Source: Oncomelania hupensis (lineage: Eukaryota; Mollusca; Gastropoda; Littorinimorpha; Pomatiopsidae). From it: DNA of 64,000 bases. Made by a program: the position numbers and the translations under genes. Of the stretch, positions 27,236-37,920 are shown piece after piece. A model generated the notes under the pieces. The model was given only the letters and a program-made list of their open reading frames with translations, did not search any database and was not told the DNA's origin. Numbering within the stretch: position 1 is the first letter of the stretch; each line of letters starts with the position of its first letter. The stretch is from NCBI GenBank assembly GCA_036898135.1, contig CM072512.1:19386118-19450117 (forward strand), written 5' to 3'.

Positions 27236-28496
27236 TTATCCTATACTATCCTATCCTGTCCCGTAACCCGGAGGTCGTAGAGGCACCACTGATGATCGTT
27301 TAACCAGCATACTCCATCTTTCTCTGTCCTCAGCAACACTCATGGATTCGCTCAGTGTCAAACAGGTCCATTCTCGAATGTTGTCCTCCCACCTCTTTTT
27401 CGGTCTCCCTCTTCTTCTACCTCCTTGCACTGTGCCTTGCAGAATGGTCTTTGCAAGGCCTGATGATCTGGTGACGTGGCCATACCATCGGAGTTTCCGT
27501 TTCTTCACCACTGTGAACAGGTCATCGTGTTGTTCAATGGTTTGTGTGATGGTCTGTCGGACTTCGTCGTTGGTGATGTGTTGGGTATAGGAAATGCCCA
27601 GAAGTCTTCTGTAGCATCTCATCTCCATGCTTTGTATTCTTCGTTGTAGATCTGCTGTGAGGGTCCATGCTTCGCAAGCATATAGGAAGATGGAGATGAC
27701 AATGGAGCGCAGCAGTCTTACTTTGGAATGTAGACTGATGGTCCTGTCTTCCCAAATGGGCTTCAACCTTGTCAGGGCAGCAGTTGTTTGTGCGATCCTG
27801 GAGAGGACTTCCTGTCGGGACCCATGGTCTGACATCATGGCTCCCAAATATTTGAAGCTATGCACTGTGTTGAGGGATTGGCCTTGAACTTTGATGTCCG
27901 TGTTGATGCCATTGGTGTTGTTGGTCATCATTTTGGTCTTCTCTGCACTTATTTCCATTCCATAAGCTCTGGAGGTGGTGTCAAGCCTCTGTACTAGCTG
28001 TTCAAGTTCTTGTTCCTCTCCAGCCAATCCATCAATGTCATCCGCAAAACGAAGATTGGAGATTGCTCTACCCCCTATGCTGACTGTGCCTTCGTGATCC
28101 GCAAGAGCATTTGACATGATGCGCTCTAGGAAGATGTTGAAGAGTGTTGGAGAGAGTAGGCATCCTTGACGCACACCGATTGTTGTTCTGAACCAGTTTC
28201 GCGATGACGCTGTTATGGAGGACTGCACTGGTAGCCTTGTCATACAGGCTTTTGATGACTTCAATAATTTTAGGGCTGATGTTGTACACTTTCATTGTTG
28301 CCCATAGAGCTGCATGCCAGACTCGGTCAAACGCCTTCTTGAAGTCTATGAACACATGATATAGATGTTGTTGGTGCTGTAGGTATTTCTCACAGATTTT
28401 TCTTAGGTTGAAAATCTGTTCAGTGGTACTTCGCCCTGCCCTGAATCCTGCTTGTTCTTCAGCTATGATTTGTTCAGCTTGGGGTTTCAACCTGTT
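27236..28496 (-). mobile_element. LINE copy A, 5'-truncated, TATCC-tailed
   Basis: The minus strand encodes part of a non-LTR reverse transcriptase. It shows FRAGRSTTEQIF, FIDFKKAFDRVWH and the catalytic LRFADD, then SFKYLGAMMSD, IFLYACEAWTL and RRRGRPKKRWEDNIREW near the C terminus. A frameshift near 28200 separates the first part (28490 to about 28200) from the long 337-codon frame (28264-27251). The 3' end carries TATCC/TATAC repeats at 27236-27256, as in copies B, C and D. The 5' end breaks at about 28496, where copy B continues. The endonuclease and the first part of the reverse transcriptase are missing, so it is not autonomous. The clade is not assigned. Confidence 0.85.
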
Positions 28497-28748
28497 CTTC
28501 TTATATCCACATCATTCAACATCATCATCATTATCACCATTATCAGCAACATCAGCAGCAGGAACATCGCCATCACCACCACCACCATGGCATGGCCAAA
28601 ACCACCCCAACCACCAAAACCATCATCATCATTAAGAACGGATACAGATTTATAGAATGACGACGTTTGAATTCTTTAGAATGTTAACGAAGTGTTTGAT
28701 TTTGCATTAAAGCAGATGAATAATGTTAACGTTGATTTTATGCTGCAG

Positions 28749-28863
28749 GTGCTGGAATCGCGCGGTGACGGGCTGTGGAAGGGCTATGTTGTGGGGCCGG
28801 ACGGCCGGATGGCGAAGACAGGCATTTTTCCGGCCAACCACGTCGTCCTGGTCGACGGCCAAG
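28749..28863 (+). CDS. Internal exon: C-terminal half of an SH3 domain
   Basis: The acceptor is TGCTGCAG/GTG and the donor CAAG/GTCAGG. The exon opens in phase 0 and closes with one base of the next codon. It encodes VLESRGDGLWKGYVV, then TGIFPANHVVLVDG. Conserved Trp in DGLWKG and the ALYDY-opposite FPANHV strand are typical of the n-Src to 3-10 helix part of SH3 domains, which bind proline-rich peptides. The first half of the domain must lie on an upstream exon that I cannot find. The splice phase joins perfectly to 29779. An ankyrin-SH3-SAM scaffold of the Caskin type would fit an SH3 followed by a long low-complexity linker, but this name is a guess. Confidence 0.8.
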
Positions 28864-29071
28864 GTCAGGCGCAGTACTATAAATTATTAGACTACAAACA
28901 GTCGCAAATCAGAGCGATTAACAATCTAATCTAATCCAATGTCCGTTTGTATGGCGCACAAACCTAAGTTGGACAGACATGCTCAGGGCGCAGTCGTTAA
29001 ATGAGGGAAAAGAAGGATTCTTATTGACTGACGAAGGTATAATTTCCAGACGACGGACTGGACTGGTATTA

Positions 29072-29106
29072 AATTAACGTCCCCAACACCAAAGCGTAAA
29101 GGGGAC
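29072..29106. repeat. Dispersed GTCCCC...GGGGAC motif, copy
   Basis: AACGTCCCC, a spacer with AAAGCGTAAA, then GGGGAC. The same layout occurs at 25155-25190, 25241-25280 and 31105-31144. Six-base arms could pair as a stem with a loop of about 20 bases. Confidence 0.5.
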
Positions 29107-29304
29107 CCCACAGACGACGGTATAGTCTTGTATAGTTTTATCGTATTGTTCTTAGGTACACACGCGGTTCCAGATGGATACTAATTAAGTTTTCAAGTTA
29201 ATGGTGTTCTGATTAGTATTGTAAAATACTGAATCAAAATGTTTCAATACATTGTGAACATTGATACTGAACCTACTGTAGAGGCATGGACGTTAGCCCT
29301 CTTT

Positions 29305-29650
29305 CGAGCGTGCGCTGTGGCCGTGTGATCTAAGGCGGGACTAACTTGCCTTGCCCACAGACTAGAAGCCAATGGCGCCTGACAGGTGTGGGATCGATCC
29401 CGCCTCTGACCGTTATGTTTCTCCGAATATTATTTATATCGACTCAGGCAAGGCAGTGTCTCGGGTGTTTTCTCCGGGTACTCCGGTTTGCGCCCCCACT
29501 CCCCCTCTCTACGACTTCTCTCTTCCCCCTCCCTCCCTCAGCAAATTTAAAACAAAAACACAACTAACATTAAGTAGGTTGGGTTTGGGCGCCCACAGGC
29601 TGCGACTACGCCTTCCCCAGGGGAGGCGGCCTAGATTTTCCCGATAAAAA
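29305..29650 (+). mobile_element. SINE-like element inside the intron
   Basis: A tRNA-like head carries an A-box-like GTGATCTAAGG (about 29325) and a B-box-like GTGGGATCGATCCC (about 29387). It is followed by the segment TTTTCTCCGGGTACTCCGGT (about 29468-29487), which I recall from invertebrate and fish SINEs, then a GC-rich part and a final AATAAAGTG. The boundaries are approximate and the SINE family is not named. Confidence 0.5.
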
Positions 29651-29778
29651 GGGACAATAAAGTGTCAAAAAATGATCTAATACCATTTGCAAATTGAAGG
29701 TTGTAGAATAAGTATAAGTGCAGCAGATCGCCAGAAAGCTTGTGAATCGCTTCATTCAGGCTTGTTTTTCCCTTTCAG

Positions 29779-30363
29779 CACTGAAGCAGCAGCAACAACA
29801 AAGCGTCAAAGGCGGCACCGTGCCGGATCTGTTGAACCGCGGCCCTTACCATCACCACCCTAATGGCCACCTCCCTAACGGCTATGGACCGGGAGGCGGG
29901 GGGAGCGACAACACCTCCGTCAGCTCCTCCGGCACGGACGAAAGCTATCCGCCTCCCCCACACATCACCAACGCTCTGGGGCCTCCTCCCAGCCCGGCAG
30001 GCTACGCGGGAGGAGGAATTTATGGTGGCGGAGGCCCACCAGTCAGCCCTGGAGGGATAGGGTTCGGTCCCTCGGGGCCACACAGTCCTGCCCATCACCT
30101 GCACCAGAACTCTCTAGGGGTCATGCCTGGCAGTCCGGCGCACCACTTGCATAACAACTCTTACGGGATTCCGGGTTCGGGCCCCCACAGCCCCGCGCAC
30201 CACGGAATGTCGCATAGCCCCGCGCCTCACGGAGTATTAATGCACAGCCCGGCCCATATGCACAGCCCCGCTCACAACGCTTATGGAGTAACGCCATCGG
30301 CCAGCCCCGGATATCTGCAGTCTGCAACGCCCTCAGCCTTTCCCTTTGGACCTCATTTAAAAG
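29779..30363 (+). CDS. Internal exon: Gln/Gly/Pro/His-rich linker with SPAH repeats
   Basis: The acceptor CCCTTTCAG/CACTG follows a pyrimidine tract; the donor is AAAAG/GTAAAC. Its first two bases complete the codon left open by the exon ending at 28863 (G+CA, Ala), and it ends leaving one base. The 195 codons encode ALKQQQQQSV, a PYHHHPNGHLPNGYGPGG segment, a Ser/Thr patch (SVSSSGTDESYPPPP), then six SPA motifs in the pattern HSPAHH, GSPAHH and HSPAPH. It looks disordered, with several SP sites open to proline-directed kinases. It is GC-rich against AT-rich surroundings. If the following intron were read through, the frame would add 26 residues with a hydrophobic end and stop at 30441-30443. 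Confidence 0.85.
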
Positions 30364-30948
30364 GTAAACGGTCTTACATGTGTATTAAAGTAATAATTGC
30401 ACTGTTGTCTTTCATTATTTGTGTGTGCGCTCTTTGTAATTGAAAGTACAAAGCAGCACCAGCAGCAACTTCAAGTCGTGAATGTTCACTTTGCAGCTTG
30501 TTTTCAGTCTTGTAAGTTTTCTATTTTTATTGTAGAGTCGATGTGGGCTTTCTGTCAATGTTTGGTTAAATTGTTTCCCTCTCACCTCCAATAGAATCAA
30601 TGCGTCGCAAGCGGGGAATTTGTTTCTTTTTGTTGTTGTTTTGTTGTTGTTGTTGTTTTTAACAACAAGGAAACTGTGCCCAACATTCGCTCAGCTTGTC
30701 CCTAACGAATTAATGCTCTTCCTGTTTATCTCATCAGTGGGTGTACGTAACGATGGTTTCGTTTACCTCCTATTGCGCAATACGTAATAATGGATCTGTG
30801 CATGACTGTATATTGAGGCTTTCAGGTTACATTTAACTACAGTGCGCTATTTTTTTCTTATTTCCCCTTCATACCCCCTTTCTGTTCTATTTTATTCGAA
30901 ATGTCCGTCGTTTCGACATTATAGTCAAAGCTGACGAGGCGCTCTCCG

Positions 30949-31026
30949 CCCCCCCCCCCCCACCCACCCACCCACCCCTCCCTCTCTTTCTCTCTCTTTC
31001 TCCACCCCCCCCCCCCCCCCCCCCAC
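30949..31026. repeat. C-rich tract with poly-C runs
   Basis: Runs of 10 to 18 C with CCCA units. The opposite strand is G-rich and could form G-quadruplexes. Confidence 0.85.
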
Positions 31027-31104
31027 CCCACCCACATTGCTTTTTTTCTTCTAAGCTGATTGTTTTAATTTTAATAAATAAAACTGTGCGTCGTTGCATT
31101 GCTT

Positions 31105-31144
31105 GGGTAGATTTACGTCCCCGGACATATAGCGTATTGGGGAC
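31105..31144. repeat. Dispersed GTCCCC...GGGGAC motif, copy
   Basis: TTTACGTCCCCGGACATA, then AGCGTATTGGGGAC. It is nearly identical to the copy at 25241-25280, including the preceding GGGTAGA. Confidence 0.7.
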
Positions 31145-31605
31145 TACATAAAAAAAAAGTTCTTAACACTTAATATTATTTGCGCAGGCAAACGGTCGGT
31201 TGACATGATTTAACGATTAGATCTATCTAGACGAGTAATTTTCTCAGTCGTCGTCGTCGTTGTTGTTGTTGTTGTTGTTGTTTTTCTGTATTCCGTATTT
31301 CAATAAAGTGACTGACTTTTCAGATAGGATTTCAGAACTCTGGTCTTTGAACTACAGTGCATGCTGTCTTACAACAGGGTACGAGCATAAAAAATACATC
31401 AGTCTTTTGGTCTGGGAACTTCGAAACCCGTACATTAGATGCATATCCAGTATTTGACTAGTTATTTAAGTCGTAATTTTAAAACCAAATATGTTGATTT
31501 TGTTGTTGTTGTTTTTGTTGTTGGTGTGGTTTTTTCTGTCACATATTTGTGATTTTCTTCATTATTTGACGGAGAATATAGAAATTAATACAATTGAGAA
31601 AGATG

Positions 31606-32900
31606 TTGTCCTATCCTATCCTATCCTATCCCGTAACTCGGAGGTCGTAGGGGCACCACAGATGATCTTTTAACCAGCGTACTCCATCTTTCCCTCAGCA
31701 ACCCTGATGGTTTCGCTCAGTGTCAATCCAGTTAATTCTCGAATGTTGTCATCCCATCACTTTAATTGGTCTCCCCTCTTCTTCTACCTCCTTGCACTGT
31801 GCCTTGCAGGACCTGATGATCTGGTGACGTGGCCATACCATCGGAGTTTCCGTTTTTTCACCACTGTGAGAAGGTCATCGTGTTGTCCAATGGCTTGTGT
31901 GATGGTCTGTCGGACTTTGTCGTTGGTGATGTGCTGGGTATAGGAAATGCTCAGAGGTCTTCTGTAGCACTTCATCTCCATGCTTTGTATTCTTTGTAGA
32001 TCTGCTGTGAGGGTCCATGTTTCGCAAGCATATAGGAAGATGGAGATGACAAGGGAGCGCAGCAGTCTTACCTTGGAATGTAGGCTGATGGTCCTGTCTT
32101 TCCAAATGGGCGTCAACCTCGCCATTGTCTGATACAATGGCTCCTAAATATTTGAAGCTATGCACTGTGTTGAGGGATTGGCCTTGGACTTTGATGTCCA
32201 TGTTGATGCCATTGGTGTTGTTGGTCATCATTTTGGTCTTCTCTGCACTTATTTCCATTCCATAGGCTCTGGAGGTGGTGTCAAGCCTCTGTACCCGCTG
32301 TTCAAGTTCTTGTTCCTCTCCAGCCAATCCATCAGTGTCATCCGCAAAACGAAGATTGGAGATTGTTCTTTCCCCTATGCTGACTGTGCCTTCGTGATCT
32401 GCAAGGGCATGTGACATGATGCGCTCTAGGAAGATGTTGAAGAGTGTTGGAGAGAGTAGGCATCCTTGACACACACCGATTGTTGTTCTGAACCAGTTTC
32501 CAATGGCGCTGTTGTGGAGGACTGCACTGGTAAGCTTGTCATACAGGCTTTTGATGACTTCAATAATTTTAGGGCTGATATTGTACACTCTCATGGTTGC
32601 TCACAGAGCTGCATGCCAGACTCAGACAAACGCCTTCTTGAAGTCTATAAACACATGATATAGATGTTGTTGGTGCTGTAGGTATTTCTTGCACGCAGAT
32701 TATTCTGAGGTTGAAATCTGTTCAGTGGTACCTCGCCCTGCCCTGAATCCTGCTTGTTCTTCACTGATTTGTTCAGCTTGGGGTTTCAACCTGTTGAGTA
32801 TTATTTTCAGGAGGACCCTGCTGGGATGGCTGATGAGGCTGATGGTCCGGTAATTTTCACATTCGTGATGGTTACCTTTTTTGGGAAGAGTGATGCCAAG
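31606..32900 (-). mobile_element. LINE copy B, 5'-truncated, TATCC-tailed
   Basis: It is closely similar to copy A over its shared length and extends about 100 bp further 5' (to about 32900). Reverse transcriptase motifs include LRFADD, SFKYLGA and RKLRWYGHVTR. The frame is broken: a 239-codon piece (32594-31875) and a 117-codon piece (32137-31784) overlap in different frames. Near 32120 a deletion removes part of what copy A encodes between SDHGSRQE and LTRLKPIW. Three or four TATCC units at 31610-31629 form the 3' tail. Confidence 0.85.
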
Positions 32901-33900
32901 CGACTAGGTCCAGTATGATATAGGTTGCATGTTTAGAGCGCCCCCCCTCCCCCGCCCCTCACTCCAAAACGTCTGTTTACGGCGGTACCCTAATTTGTTT
33001 TGCCCGACCATAGACTGGTTTTGAGATCGTCTGGGAAAAAAAATGGAAGAAAAGGTCCAAAATTGTACCCAAGGTGGAAAAGGTTTTTAAAAGAATTAAC
33101 GAAAAAAAAAGCCGGACTATCGACCCTTATTTTTTCTATGTTACCGTAAAAAGACATTTTTTGGGCCTTAACTGGAGTTTCTTACCTAAACCTTCGCCAT
33201 TGACTGTGGGTCGTCCAGAACCCAGACACACTAAAAATCAATGATGTCTCCTAGACTAATTAACAAAAATCAATGATCTTCTAGATATGTGTCAATCTTT
33301 TTGGTATGTATTGGTTCACAAAAGGACTTTAGTCCATTGAAAAGGTATTGGATTAATTAATGTGTTTATTTGATTATAACACTCCCGACGATGACGACGA
33401 CATATGAAAATACTGTGAATGTTTTGTGCGTACGTATGACTGACAATAACATATTACAAAGAACACATTTATGAGAGAGATGGATATAGAGGAGGAAAGA
33501 CGGTAGAAAACCTACCATAAGGTTCCCTCTCCACCCCTTCCCCGTCCCCTTCCACCACAGAGCCCTGTACACCTCCTTCTGGGAGGTTGCCTTGGTGAAA
33601 GAAGAGTTGTCCCAGCATGGGCGGCCTCTCCAGCCTTGAAGTAGAAAAAAGAATCAACGACACGGTTTCACTTTGTCGCTAATACATCTTAAGATTAACT
33701 TTGTCAAAATGACAGCAAATTCAGTTCAGTGGTAGATCTAGTCCAAATAGCAATGTAGGCTCAGATGTTCCTTTTGGTTAACAAATGACATCGTGTCACA
33801 TAGGCAACAAGCAACCATAAGGCTACTTACCCCCACTTTTGAAGATCTCTAGCATGTCAAATGTTAGATCACGTCATGGTTTCCTCAACAATGGGACACT
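32901..33900. other. Non-coding stretch
   Basis: No gene is supported and no repeat family is recognised. Short open frames on both strands lack motifs. Confidence 0.4.
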
Positions 33901-34436
33901 TTGATAGAAACAGCAGCCTTTGCCTACACCAACACGGGTTTAGAAACAACGCTCTTGAGAGACGCAGCACTTCAGCTAGAGGATGACATAGTCGAACTAA
34001 TCCTTTCACCACTGTCCAAACTGACAACACTGCTATCTACAGAACCATCGCTTGCCAGAAGTCAAACCCAGCTACAAAACGACCTCCACTGCTTGGCAGA
34101 ATGGGAGGCAAGCTTGGACATGCCATTCCACCCAAGCCAGGTTAATACCAACTGCACTGTCACACGCTGGATGTGGTGGTATCAACAAAGTACCTCGGAG
34201 TCACACCCCAGAAGATGATCAGCTTTAACCAACATGTTGATACCATCGCTACCAAGGCCAGCAAAACTCGGATTCCTGCGGCAGAACCTGAAGATAGATT
34301 CCACAGAACTGCAGGAAAAGGCGTACGTGGTATTGGTCCGGCCCATCCTGGAATACGCCTGCTAACCCTCGGAGGAACATTGAGAAGACCAAGGCAATAG
34401 AGCGACGGGCGGCGCGCTTTAAAATAACAACTTGGA
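33901..34436 (+). pseudogene. Degraded reverse transcriptase fragment (Jockey/CR1-type LINE)
   Basis: The frame from 33901 encodes QNDLHCLAEWEASLDMPFHP. In other frames it continues with TKYLGVTPQK, LRQNLKIDSTELQEKA and LVRPILEYAC, ending near ERRAARF (34430). This succession is the region after the catalytic Asp pair and the thumb of Jockey/CR1-like reverse transcriptases. At least two frameshifts and a stop break it. The first 120 bp do not clearly match. Confidence 0.7.
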
Positions 34437-34460
34437 AATGTATAATATGACACTCTTCAT

Positions 34461-34648
34461 TGTATAGGGTATGGGTCGTGGAAGACCCGCATCATCGGTT
34501 GCAGAATAAACAAATCGAGGGCCCTGTAAAACCTATGGGTTGTGGAAGAACCGTATTATCCGTCGAAGAATACATGTTTAGGGCTGTATAAAACGCATGG
34601 GTCGTGGAGGCCCCGCATCATCGGTTATGCAAAGTAAAATGCGAGGCC
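34461..34648. repeat. Three tandem units of 60-64 bp
   Basis: Units start at 34461, 34525 and 34585, each with TGTATA or TGTAAA, ATGGGTYGTGGA and CCGYATYATC. The first unit contains GGGTCGTGGAAGACCC, able to form a short hairpin. The array follows the LINE fragment within 25 bp and may be its 3' untranslated region. Confidence 0.75.
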
Positions 34649-36180
34649 AGGCGAAGGTTAAGCCGTCATACACTTTTATAGAACGAACTACCAGATTTAA
34701 ACTGTGTGCAGATATACTCGTATACGGTTTAGTTATAATTATGCGCTTGTTTGTGTCTTAATAGACCTAAATTTTTATCCTTTTATTGCAGTCAACTTAC
34801 CATAACAGACGGTCATCAAGCTATTAAAAATATAAAAATTTAGAAATTTAAAATTTAACATAAAAAATTCTGTTCACCATTTCTGCTCATCGTTTTCAAA
34901 GGCAATTTTGAAGTCGGGAACAAGCTGATGAATTGACAAAACAGCTGTGCTGTCTTTTTTCCATCATTCTGTTTTATGGAAGTTCAGAAACAAGCACCAG
35001 CAGCTTTGTTAACACCTCAATACTGGAGAAAAAAATGGCCATTATTTCTTTATCTAAACTTCTCCTCACCATCCTTCCTATAGGATGTGAGTATACGCCG
35101 AGGTCTACTCTGTGCACGCATGCATACCATCGATCATGTCCTAGACAGATGATACGAAAACGCGTCCTATTCCTCTCTCGTCCTGGGTGGCACTGCCCAT
35201 TCATTATTAAGAACAGTAAACTTAATCTAATGGCGCGCGCTCCCAAATGTACTTTGCTAGATTTCGTCGTCCGAGTCTTGAGCAGCTCTCCTAACTGAAT
35301 TAGTGTGTACACAAGGTCGTGTATTGTGTAGCGTTTAATATTGCACTGTACACAAGGTCGTCAGTATCTATCCTAATCAATCACTCATTCTCAAGGGATA
35401 CGATCCTTGGTCCTTGGCCAGTCTCAGTTTTTTGGCATAAAGACGGTTCTCATCCCTGTGAGACAAACTGTTGTCCCCAGAGATTTCCTGGTCCAGCCAA
35501 TATAGTTTATCACACAGTTAGGTAAATAAGTTGTTTTTGTGTGACTCGTGCGATATTAGTTATTACGTTGGTTTTGTTTGTTTTATTTTGTTTTGTTTTG
35601 TTTGTTCATGTTCTCAACATCAGCAGCAATAGCAGCAGTCACATACATATTTATAATAACATCAACATTTTCGTCAACATGGTCGTCGTCTGCTCCTCCT
35701 TCTCCTCCTGCTCATCCTCATCATCGTCATCATCATCATCATCACTATCATCCACGTCTTTATCATCGTCGTCGTTATCGTTAGTAGTCATCATAGTCAT
35801 CGTTAATTATTACCCCCCCAAAAAAAAAAAAAAAACAATGTCAACAACCACCACCATCATCCCAACATCCCACAATCCCAGCCGCAACAGCAGTATCATA
35901 TTATCGACTTTTCATATTTGTCATATTTAATATTACTAATATGTTTTCGTTTTTATTTCCCATCAGGTCACAAGAGACAAACATTAGAGCGTTTTATCGA
36001 CAAAACTGTTCTATCAGTTCCAACACCACTTTTGTCATAAAGGAAATTGGAGATAATGTCATCTCTGAGGTCCTTTCATTTTTTATGGACGTCCTACTCA
36101 CAATAACCTTGTCAGTTCAGTCCCCAGAGGACTCCCAAACTTTGTACAGAACGAGTTTAAATCAGATCACTTTCATCTAA
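34649..36180. other. Non-coding stretch
   Basis: No gene is supported. The 121-codon frame at 34933-35298 has no motif and overlaps a 112-codon frame on the other strand. A CAT/TCC-rich patch at 35690-35790 and a 15-base poly-A lie inside. Confidence 0.45.
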
Positions 36181-36185
36181 CGCGC

Positions 36186-36350
36186 TAGAGGTCTTGGCAC
36201 TTAGACTTGTGTAAGTGCGTCTTGGGCGACTTTGGTTCGAATCCTGACTTCATCAAACTATTGTATGATTGCTGGATATTAGTAACAAGTGCCTTGAGAA
36301 ACTGTCTGAGCTTGTAAGTGCGCTATATAAGAGCAATCTCTTTCTTTCTT
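36186..36350 (+). mobile_element. tRNA-derived SINE
   Basis: A perfect B-box-type GGTTCGAATCC (about 36234-36244) is followed by a body with CCTTGAGAAACTGT and the end GTGCGCTATATAAGAGCAATC, then a TTTC-rich tail. The last part is shared with the SINEs at 45276 and 46746. The A box is weak. Confidence 0.65.
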
Positions 36351-36489
36351 TTTTTCTTGTTAATCACTCACACTCTCGCATTTTAACTTTTGCAATAAAC
36401 ACATTTTTTATTATCATGCAACGCAAGCACGCTAAATGTTTCCACACGACATGACCACAAATCGCACCCTCTCTCTCGCAAGTCTTTGT

Positions 36490-36535
36490 TTTGGGGGGTG
36501 GGGGAATAAGTGGGGGGGGGGGGGTTGACATTGTA
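36490..36535. repeat. G-rich tract
   Basis: Several poly-G runs of 5 to 12 on the plus strand; potential G-quadruplex. Confidence 0.8.
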
Positions 36536-37281
36536 TGGGGGTGTTTTTCATAGTTACCTTGTTATTATTGATATAAATTATTACTATTGTATTGGTTTGT
36601 TGTAATAAATTATCCCCATTATCTTCGGCAACAGTGCAAAAAACTATTTTTCGTGAATGTTGGTTAATTATTAGTGGATGACTATTTGTGTCCTGGGATA
36701 TATATATAGAGGTTTAGTCGTACCATTTACTTCAGTCTTTAACATACTGATGTACTAATAGTTAATGAGACTCGTTGGTCAACAAAACACCAGTTGTTCT
36801 CTATTTACATACACTGATGTTTGTCAGTGTTCGAATGCCGAGTCACGCAGTTATCACGTTCCGGATGTTGGCATACAGAAAATCAGAGGCCAACGAAGGC
36901 ATTGTCCCACGTTGAAAATAAGGGTTGACCTTTCTGTAATAATTTGAGTAGTCTAGTTTTCGTTTTTCTCTGATACTCTGTCTAAGATGACAGGCTGACA
37001 AGAACAGATGGTAGTTTTAAACTGTACAACCAGCAGTGATCGATAGTACAGCTTTCAGTCGCGAGGTTGGAATAGTTACTGGTACCATCTTTTCCTCCGG
37101 CTTTTGTTGTAATGACTGATAGTGCCTTAATTGTGATTTTGTATACATTGTCTTAGTTACTGTTACTAGTAGTTCAGGTGACTTAGACACAATGTCTTAT
37201 AGCTCCTTATAATTCAGATGAATTCACAGAAAAGATCTTAATATTATTACTACATGTATTGGCAAAGGAGTACTCAATTTG

Positions 37282-37361
37282 AAGTCTTCTTCTTCTTCTT
37301 CTTCTTCTTCTTCTTCTTCTTCTTCTTCTTCTTCTTCTTCTTCTTCTTCTTCTTCTTTTTC
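37282..37361. repeat. (TTC)n microsatellite
   Basis: About 26 TTC units. It abuts the left arm of the foldback element. The Ser and Glu homopolymer frames are artefacts. Confidence 0.97.
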
Positions 37362-37371
37362 TTCTGCTTGT

Positions 37372-37920
37372 GATAGTTCACCCGGTACACATGGGTCGAA
37401 GGCTACCAGAAGCATGTTTTACTTGTCGCCTCAACAGGCGATAAAGCATGCTCTCATGCTTCGGAGCACTGCTTCCTACACGCTTCAAGCGCTATAGTGA
37501 CGGAAAAAGCGCAATTTCACTGTAAATATATACAGAATGTTGCTCTACAACATTCCGCTCTTTCCGTCTCAAAAACCCAATTGCCTTGTTGGATTCTTAA
37601 ATTGCATGAAACCAAGTGAGGACACTATCCGGCGTCAACAAACGGTTCAAAAACATTCTCGAACGGTTCGTAAAAGACTGTTGACTTAGAAACTAATACA
37701 GTTTGACCTAATTCGTCCCCTAGAGGAGACGAAACTTACATTTTTCTATTTTCATGAGTTCACTGCAGTGAAATTGCGCTTTTTCCGTGACTATAGAGCT
37801 TGAAGCGTATAGAAAGCAGTGCTCTGAAGCATGGGAGCATGCTTTAGGGCCTGTTGAGGCGACAACTTCAGCGTGCTTCTGGTAGCCTTCGACCGATGGA
37901 CCGATGTGTATCGGGTGGAT
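37372..37920. mobile_element. Foldback element with arms of about 150 bp
   Basis: The left arm 37372-37522 matches the reverse complement of 37766-37920. Long shared words are TCGAAGGCTACCAGAAGCA, GTCGCCTCAACAGG, TAAAGCATGCTC and CGGAAAAAGCGCAATTTCAC. Identity is in the mid-80s percent by eye, with one 6-base gap near the outer ends. The 243-bp spacer has no coding frame. This is the structure of a foldback or long-TIR MITE. No clear target duplication was found. Confidence 0.8.

Noticed and set aside
28863..28934. Extension of the SH3 exon to the in-frame stop at 28934
   Set aside because: The CAAG/GTCAGG donor joins in phase to the acceptor at 29779, and the extension (YYKLLDYKQSQ) looks like intron read-through.
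34933..35312. 121-codon plus and 112-codon minus frames
   Set aside because: They overlap each other; neither shows a domain, splice context or coding-like composition.
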